Source of the DNA: Posidonia oceanica
Taxonomy: Eukaryota; Streptophyta; Magnoliopsida; Alismatales; Posidoniaceae
Assembly (NCBI GenBank): GCA_037176725.1
Contig: JAZBRS010000049.1
Span: 12,666,001-12,730,000 of the forward strand
Reading direction: 5' to 3'
DNA length: 64,000 nucleotides
Numbering within the stretch: the first letter of the stretch is position 1; each line of letters opens with the position of its first letter. Both the position numbers and the translations under genes were made by a program. The notes under the pieces were generated by a model, which was not told the origin of the DNA, ran no database searches, and saw nothing but the letters and a program-made list of their open reading frames with translations. This document shows positions 57,440-64,000 of this stretch, one piece after another.

Positions 57440-58760
57440 ATGTTTTATTTCAGCTTTCCCTTGGGCAACCCCCTTGGCGATTTTTATTACACCTTTCCCT
57501 TGGGCAACCCCCTCGGCAATTTTATTTCAGCTTCCCTTGGGCAACCCCCTTGGCATGTTTTAGTTCAGCTTTCCCCTAGGCAACCCCCTTGGTGATTTTT
57601 ATTTCAGCTTTTCTTGGGCAACCCCCTTGGCATGTTTTATCTCAGCTTTCCCCTGGGCAACCCCCTCGGTGACCTTTATCACAGCTTTTCCTTGGGCAAC
57701 CCCCTTGGCATGATTTATTTCAGCTTTTCCTTGGCAACTCCCTTGGCATGTTTTAATTCAACTTTCCCTTGGGCAACCCCCTCGGTGATTTTATTTCAGC
57801 TTTCCTTGGGCAACCCCCTCGGTGACTTTTATCATGACTTTTCCTTGGGCAACCACCTTGGCATGTTTTATTTTAGCTTTCTCTTAGGCAACCCCCTCGG
57901 CAAATTTTATCTCAGCTTTCCCCTGGGCAACCCCCTCGGTGTTCTTTATTTCAACTTTATCCCTTTGGGAAACACCTAAAGGTCGATTTTCGAGTGTTGG
58001 ATCGTTAATCTAGCTCAATTTCCGAGTATTGGATCACCAATCCAGCTCAATTTCAAGTGTTGGATCACTAATCCAGCTCAATTTTTGAGTGTTGGATCAC
58101 TAATCCAACTCAATTTCTGAGTGTTGGATGACTGATCCAGCTCAAGTCTTTAAATTTCAGTTCGACCCTCATGGGCAACCCCCTCGGCAGTGTCTTTTAA
58201 ATTTCAATTCAACCCCCGTGGGCAACCCCCTAGGTAGTGTCTTTTAAATTTCTGTTCGACCCCCTTGGGAAACCTCCTCGGCAGTGTCTTTTAAATTTCA
58301 GCTTTATCTCTTTGGGCAACACCTAAAGGTCGATTTTCGAGTGTTGGATCACTGGTCCGGCTCGTTTTCTCTGAGTGTTGGATGATGGATCCAGCTCAAG
58401 TCTTTAAATTTCAATTCGACCCCCGTGGGTAACCCCCTCGGCAGTGTCTTTTAAATTTCAATTCGACCCCCGTAGGCAACCCCCTCGGCAGTGTCTTTTA
58501 AATTTCAGTTCGACGCCCTTGGGCAACCCCCTCGGCAGTGTCTTTTATATTTCAGCTTTATCCCTTTGGGCAACACCTAAAGGTCGATTTTTGAGTGTTG
58601 GATCACTGATCCAGCTCATTTTCTCTGAGTGTTGGATGATGGATCCAGCTCAAGTCTTTTAAATTTCAGTTTGACCCTCTTGGGCAACCCCCATGGCAGT
58701 GTCTTTAATTTTCTGTTTGACCCCCTCAGGTAACCCCCGTAGCTGTGTCCCTTAACAAAG
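57440..58760 (+). repeat. Hairpin minisatellite of element B, main block
   Basis: Units of 45-60 bp around CTTGGGCAACCCCCTCGG separated by TTTATTTCAGCTTT or GTGTCTTTTAAATTTCAGTT. From 57955 the array has a higher-order pattern, with GGGCAACACCTAAAGGTCGA followed by TGTTGGATCACTGATCCAGC segments at about 57965, 58312 and 58567. A frame encoding GNPLG-type repeats stays open at 57614-57979 but has no support as a gene. Confidence 0.9.
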
Positions 58761-58820
58761 AAGCAAACCAGCAGGAATCCCAGAGCACAACCAAGTAAAC
58801 AAAGCAAAGCCAAAGGTATT

Positions 58821-59175
58821 AGTGGACCCATCGTTCACTAACTCCCGGGTCAGAAGACGACGGTCTCTATCGAGAATGTAGGCAACATTCGATGAAAGGA
58901 CACCTGATTTTGACGAATAAAGCCAACAGTATTAGTGGACCCATCGTTCATTGATTCTAGGTCACAAGACGACAGTCTCTGTCGAGAATGTAGGCAACAT
59001 TCAATGAAAGGACACCTGATTGTGACAAATAGAGCCAACACGGCTAGCAGAGAAGAGGTCAACCCCCTTTGCCCAACACCCGGGAACATCATGGACCTCT
59101 CGCTCACCAACCCGCGTATCATAAGACGACGGTCCCTGTGGAGAGTGTAGGCTACACTTGATGAAAGGGCACCTG
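58821..59175 (+). repeat. Tandem repeat, period about 113 bp
   Basis: AGTGGACCCATCGTTCA starts units at 58821 and 58934, each with AGACGACGGTCTC, GAGAATGTAGGCAACATTCG and GACACCTGATT. A third, more diverged unit ends near 59180. Confidence 0.85.
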
Positions 59176-59419
59176 ATTATGACAAAATTACATCCACGCA
59201 TGTGTCAGTTTGCCTTAGGTGGTGAGAAAAATTCCTGAGCCAACCCAGTATACAAATTAAAGCCGGTAATGATAGAGGAACCTCATTATCTAGGGTCATG
59301 CATTGCATATCATGATCACCTCCTTCGCATTCCCGCCAGCACGCATCCATGCATAGTGCATTGTATTGCATTCGCATTGAGTGGTCGTCGGAAACATTAG
59401 CTATCCATCTTTTAAGCTT

Positions 59420-59580
59420 GACTCCCACGGGCAACCCCCGTGGCCATGTCTTTTAGTTTGACCCCTGCGGGAAACCCTCGTGGCAATGTCTTTAGTTTGA
59501 CCCCTGCGGGCAACCCCCGTGACAATGTCTCTTAGTTCGACCCCCGCGGGCAACCCCCGCGGTCGTGTCTTTAGTGTGTT
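59420..59580 (+). repeat. Second block of CAAC-loop hairpins in B
   Basis: Four units such as CCACGGG-CAACC-CCCGTGG (59425-59443) and CCGCGGG-CAACC-CCCGCGG (59544-59562), both perfectly paired with different stem bases, separated by GTCTTTAGTTTGAC. Confidence 0.88.
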
Positions 59581-60251
59581 CCCCTTGGTCGTGTTTCTTT
59601 AGCCAACCCTCATTGTGTCTCGTCCAAGTCTAGTGGCAACAGGCATTGGATTTCTTTTAGGATCCCTACGTAGTGCCACACGGGGGTATCGTCTCGCCTT
59701 GTAGATAGCTTCATGCCGAAGCCATCTTCAAGGAAGGGGAATCTGTAAATACCTCATTTTGGCACTCCCTTCATGGTAGTGAAGTCTATTGCATTAGGTC
59801 GTCCCTAGAAACTCTTTGCTCAGCTCAAGTACTCTCCAAGAGCCCGTATGCCGGTCTGGATCGTTAGATACTTTATTTTATAGCATCTAGCGGTTCTGGC
59901 CCTGTTTATTTCCAAATCTATCACTTTTCCTATTGGACCCAAACCATTTGTCAAATTAAGCAGGTCCACATTGGCAATTACCTCATTTAATTGATTGACA
60001 CTTGTCCCCTTGATTGAGAGGCCAAAATTGGCAAATTTGCAATTGAGTGTGTTGGACGCTGTGAACCACAGCGACCAATAACTTGATTTTGTGTTTCCCA
60101 AACTTTCCTTATTTGGCTAAAATCAAAATTCGTATTTTGCGTCCACTAGAGGTCCGTTGACCAGTCAAGGATTTAATTGGCTTTGATGGTCATTAATCAA
60201 TCCTTAGTAGAGGAATATTCTTTGATCCTGGCAGCTGTGCCCCAGAGGGTC

Positions 60252-60309
60252 GTTGGACGCTACGTTTTCCAACGTCCAACGTTGGACGTTGTCAAGTCCA
60301 GCGTCCAAC
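60252..60309. promoter_or_regulatory. 58-bp imperfect palindrome in B LTR
   Basis: Arms GTTGGACGC (60252-60260) and GCGTCCAAC (60301-60309) are exactly symmetric around a perfect 22-bp palindrome (60270-60291, core AACGTCCAACGTTGGACGTT). Its centre lies about 94 bp upstream of the TATA box. Confidence 0.75.
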
Positions 60310-60373
60310 ACCTCTGAAACAGGAAATTTCGCTGACATGGTCATCTGTTCCTTATTTGTTCCTCCCCTGCTTC

Positions 60374-60380
60374 TATAAAA
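60374..60380 (+). promoter_or_regulatory. B LTR TATA box inside an inverted repeat
   Basis: TATAAAA; it is flanked by CCCCTGCTT (60364-60372) and AAGCAGGGG (60379-60387), a perfect 9-bp inverted repeat with a 6-base loop that overlaps the box. Confidence 0.75.
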
Positions 60381-60830
60381 GCAGGGGTACCCCTACAGCC
60401 AAAAGGAGAGGATTTTTGGGGGACGGATGGGATGGATTTTTTTAGAGAGGATTTTTTTGGTTGGAGGAGGGAATTTTATAGGGGAATTTATGAGAGAAAA
60501 ATTATGGAAATCGAGAGAGTAAGGAGAGAGTGCCAAAGAGCTTGAGTCTTCCTCCATCTCCAATCATGCCAATGGCGTCTTGCATTTTACGCATACCATC
60601 CATACTAAAAGGGGGTTTTCTTTTTTAATAGTTGGCATATCATATTTCATTTCTTACATGTTGTAGCTAGGCGTTTATTCATAGTTGCAACTGGGGGGAT
60701 AAAACCCCTTGGGTAAGTGTCTCTCGTTGTTTATTTTATATCATTTTTATTTACCTTAGATCACTTACTACACAATATCTAATCTGCATCTTTAAATCTG
60801 TTTTGCAAGGAAAAGAAGAAGAAGAAGAAA

Positions 60831-61742
60831 CTCACCAAACACGGGCACCCTTGGGCAACGCTGACGTTGTCTCAAGGTAGCTGAACCTGCAACCATCACA
60901 CATCTCCCAAGGCATCTCGAGGGCCAGCGAAAGCGAACCTGGAGTGGCGATCACACCAATTTCATCACCTGTGGAGTGATGGAGTTGGATACAAAAAAAG
61001 GGGGCACCGAGAAACCACAAATAGAACAAACAAGCATTTCTCCTCCAAAACCCCATATCCGCACATAGCATCACATAACATTGCATTCTTATTGCGCTGC
61101 TATACTCTCTGTAGTCATCACACCAATACCCACATTCCACTTTCCCGGACATGGCGTGCTTAGGAATCGTACTCCTTGCTCGCACATTGCTTAAAGTGCT
61201 ATCTTCAGCATTCCGCGGCTTTTATAGTCTCCCGCTTGAGATGACACCCGCAGTAGTGCATAGCCCAAGATCGCTTCCTTGGCATTACGTGCCCACCATC
61301 GCATGCACAACCACAACATCTTGCATTTAGCATCTCCATCGCGCTAGGGCTTTACACTGCTCGACACACACACACACACCGAGTGACCCGTCTGGCCTTC
61401 CTGAATTGCCCAACGACACTCTTGCATTGCATGTTCCGCCCCACTCACGTGCATGCATCACCCGCATCCTAGTGTCTATAACAATAGTGTACAGTGCAAT
61501 GAGCAATAGTGTAAGCATCACATCAGCATTAGCATCGCACACTAGTCCTTGCATTAGCACCGCATCCTAGTGTCTATATCTGCATCTGCATTTCGGCAAC
61601 GAGTCATGATTTTCAGTGCATCCATCAGATAAGTGACTCACGCCTACAGTAACATTTGGCCTCCCATCGATGTCAGGAGGGGTGTCTTGTCAATCCTAAG
61701 CTACGATCTCGCTACGCTTGACCTCACTCAGGAAGGGGCATC
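60831..61742 (+). other. C: 3' untranslated region and polypurine tract
   Basis: No gene is seen. From 61575 (GGCAACGAGTCATGATTTT..GTGACTCACGCC..GGGGTGTCTTGTCAA) to the PPT AGGAAGGGGCATC (61730-61742) it matches E2 33725-33873, so C belongs to the E2-like group. A short CA run lies at 61363-61380. Confidence 0.7.
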
Positions 61743-64000
61743 TATAGACACCTCATTTTGACAGTCATTTGGCAGATTTCACTTGGAGGAACGAGCCTAG
61801 AAGCGACGGACCCCACTTTCCATCCAAACCCTGACTTAAACCCTAAACCAACCCAAAACTTTCAAAACCAACATTTAAACCCAATCCTATTCCAAACCTA
61901 CCCAAAACCAACCAAAAACCACCTAAACCCCATTTCACAACACAAACCCAAGCCCATTTCACAGCCCAAAACCCTATTCAGTCCTGTCGCCAGTCCCAGC
62001 GGCGACTAGGTACTGAACCCCTTAAAACCAACCTAAAACTTCCCAATTACCCAAAACCACACACCACAAACCCAATAGAAGCCCAAAACCCATTGGTGGT
62101 TTAAGGATAAGGCAATGGGCCTATGTTTCACTGCACAGGCCCTGTCCACTGAGTTGCATGCTGTGTCACCACTCGCAGAGGCGACTAGACTTGTCGCCAC
62201 AGTTAGAGGCGACTGAGTTTGTCACCACTGTTAGCGGCGACTTTCTGCAACTCAGACTACCGCTTGAATCTTTCCTGCGTGGCCGCTGCCGGTCACCGCC
62301 GACCTTCTCCTGCCACCACGTCCACTCCCCACTTACTGTCCTCCGCTACCACCACACACTAGAAGCCAAGCTGCACTAACTTCCCTACCACCCGACGACT
62401 TCTTCCGGCCACTTGCCCTCTCACAAACCCCTTCCATCGCCTCGCCGGACTGTCACCACCGGTCAGTCGCATTTACTTCCACTTACTCCTCCTGCCAACT
62501 CCTGACACCGGGACCTCTTCCTTATCACTTCCCACACTCCTCTCACTCGAGGAGGAACCCAGATTCACACAGACCCACCTTTTGGAACCCACGGCCAAGA
62601 GTGAACCCATCACTCCGGCGATTTTCTTCCACTTTTCCTCCCTAGCCGCTCGAACCAAAGAGCGTCGTAGCAATCCGGAGAGACTCCACTACATCCCAGC
62701 TTCCTCCCAAGCCTTTCACATCTCCCTTTTGCATCTCGGATCACCACCATGACCTCGCTGCTGTTCCTCCTTGTCTGCCACAGGCCAACACCGCCAGAAG
62801 CCACCCCATGGCACCAAACTCCTCCGAATCGTGCATACACCATCGTCTGGTCACCACAAACTCAACCCAATCACTCCGAGCAGCTGCCGCTCCCTCTTGT
62901 GCCACAGCAACCTCGACACCGGCGTGCGCCGATGAGCCACGTTGGGGAGCCACTCCACGTGCCCCCGTAGGTGAACGACCCTATCATTAGCTTCATCATA
63001 CTTCGTGCATGCTTTCTAGATATTTAGTTAGATTTTAGGAGCCTTCCTTCGCCGCATTTAGCTTCCTTCTCCAGCGCCGGAGGACTGCGAGGTTAGGCGC
63101 TAGCGTGAGCGGCGACTAACCTGCTCCTCCAGCTGCCTACCGGTTGGACTTTGGACCGTTGCTTCGGTCGACCCAAAGCTCCATTTTAATTGTTCTTTGC
63201 ATGTCAGTGATCATAAATGTTTGCTCTACATGTTCATATAAGTAGATCATCATTTTGCATAACCATGGGTTCCAGATTTGGTCCCAAAGTTGGCAGTTTG
63301 AGCAACTGGAGTTACAGTGCTGTCGCCGGTAATACCGGCGACTCACCTCTAACACTTGGCAGCTCTCCGGCCGAACTTGAGGCCGCTGTATATTGGGACC
63401 TAGGCATCCATTTTACAGTTTGTTTGCATGATCTTAAACTTGAATATGCCATCTTCATTTCCATGCATTTAGTTTACTGTTTTGCATCGTTTATCTAGCT
63501 TGTTTTCGGCCATGAAGTTTGCTGTTTGAGAGACATTGTGCATGCCTTTGTCGCCAGTGTCCCAGGTGACAAGCTCAGGCGCCGTTCACACCAGCGACTA
63601 GGATCAGTTGCTACTCTAACAAGCGACATATGCCTCGCCGATCTCACTGGCGACATGCACTGACGCCGTTCAAGGCGGCGACCATGGTTACAATCCAGAC
63701 AGCAACCAGAGCCACCCTTATTGCCGCTCTCCGCTTTGTTTATTCCACTCGTTTGCTTTCAGTTTTGTTTCCCGTACTTGTTTATCGTCTCTTCGCAGCA
63801 TTTTAACCTTGATCAGTCTTTTTAGCATGTTTTCACTAAATCTAGCATGTTTTACAAACACATGTTGCATGTCGCTTCTTCACATTGCATGGTTTCCTTC
63901 CAACATTTTGTTTCTCGCCTGCATTGCATTAGAGTGATGATGCTTATTGTCTAGAGTTCTTACAAATCAAGGCATGCCCGGTTCGGAACACTGGCAGCGC
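61743..64000 (+). repeat. C: 3' LTR, truncated by the window end
   Basis: It starts TATAGACACCTCATTTTGAC, equivalent to TGTAGACACC with one G-to-A change in the terminal TG. The last 70 bases (GATGCTTATTGTCTAGAGTT..CCCGGTTCGGAACAC) match 5860-5930 of the E1 LTR just upstream of the R block. Many GGCGAC and GTCGCC hexamers are scattered through it. ORFs in 62150-63000 show no domain. Confidence 0.8.

Larger units (their letters stand above)
57433..60830 (+). mobile_element. B: 3' end of another LTR retrotransposon (right border uncertain)
   Basis: Element A is inserted in it. What remains is a repeat-rich 3' untranslated region (57433-59729), a PPT AAGGAAGGGGAAT (59730-59742) and an LTR starting TGTAAATACCTC at 59744. 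The LTR lacks the R block GGGGGTGCCTAACACC of the other LTRs, so B is a different family. I cannot place the LTR's right end; about 60830 is a guess. Confidence 0.6.
59744..60830 (+). repeat. LTR of element B (left border firm, right border uncertain)
   Basis: It starts TGTAAATACCTCATTTTGGC after a PPT. It holds a 58-bp imperfect palindrome (60252-60309), a TATA box at 60374, and a GAAGAAGAAGAA run at 60812-60830. One small minus-strand ORF (59820-60101) has no pattern. Confidence 0.6.

Noticed and set aside
57614..57979. 121-aa GNPLG-repeat protein
   Set aside because: Open only because the B repeat unit happens to keep frame; neighbouring units break it and no initiation context or homologue is evident.

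Overview
This window is plant repeat DNA: a stack of nested Ty3/gypsy LTR retrotransposons with no host gene that I can support. The coding pieces place the elements in the plant Tat lineage. They have a CCHC-like gag, a DNG-type protease, a YVDD reverse transcriptase and its RNase H, a second RNase H (aRNH) between RNase H and integrase, and primer binding sites matching tRNA-Arg. LTRs of about 3-6 kb and the depth of nesting suggest a large-genome angiosperm. I cannot name the species.

Layout. E1 (+, 1-6432) is the 3' half of one element: a broken pol and an LTR ending at 6432. A (-, 6433-57432 without its insertions) is a long Tat element running right to left: 5' LTR 52560-57432, PBS 52541-52558, leader, gag, protease, RT/RNase H/aRNH, integrase ending at 10833, then a PMD-like gene and a hairpin-rich repeat array. 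Three insertions interrupt A. E2 (+, 11509-36874, 25,366 bp) sits in the integrase with TSD ggacc. E3 (-, 44138-50251, a 6.1-kb solo LTR) sits in gag with TSD cattg. E1 sits in the 3' untranslated region. On the right, A is inserted in B (57433 onward), which has a hairpin repeat array, a PPT and an LTR starting at 59744. B is followed by the end of element C (PPT, then LTR from 61743 past the window edge).

E2 is the most informative copy. It has two almost full-size LTRs, a PBS with a 19-base match to tRNA-Arg, a structured leader, gag-protease-RT-RH-aRH-IN on +, and then two intron-containing genes on the opposite strand. Both antisense genes encode plant-mobile-domain-like proteins (PMD1 27542-29850, PMD2 25631-27017). 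A 68-bp hairpin repeat array and the PPT follow. Every coding region in the window is broken, mostly by C-to-T type stops (TAG at former CAG or TGG codons) and a few frameshifts, so all are annotated as pseudogenes.

Most interesting observations: (1) the antisense two-gene PMD module of E2, and in A a related gene in the opposite (sense) orientation lacking one intron; (2) arrays of repeated hairpins between pol and PPT in three different elements, with compensatory changes; (3) a leader hairpin with paired substitutions between A and E2; (4) a stack of three LTR-end/PBS-like modules that suggests the LTR boundary has moved outward.
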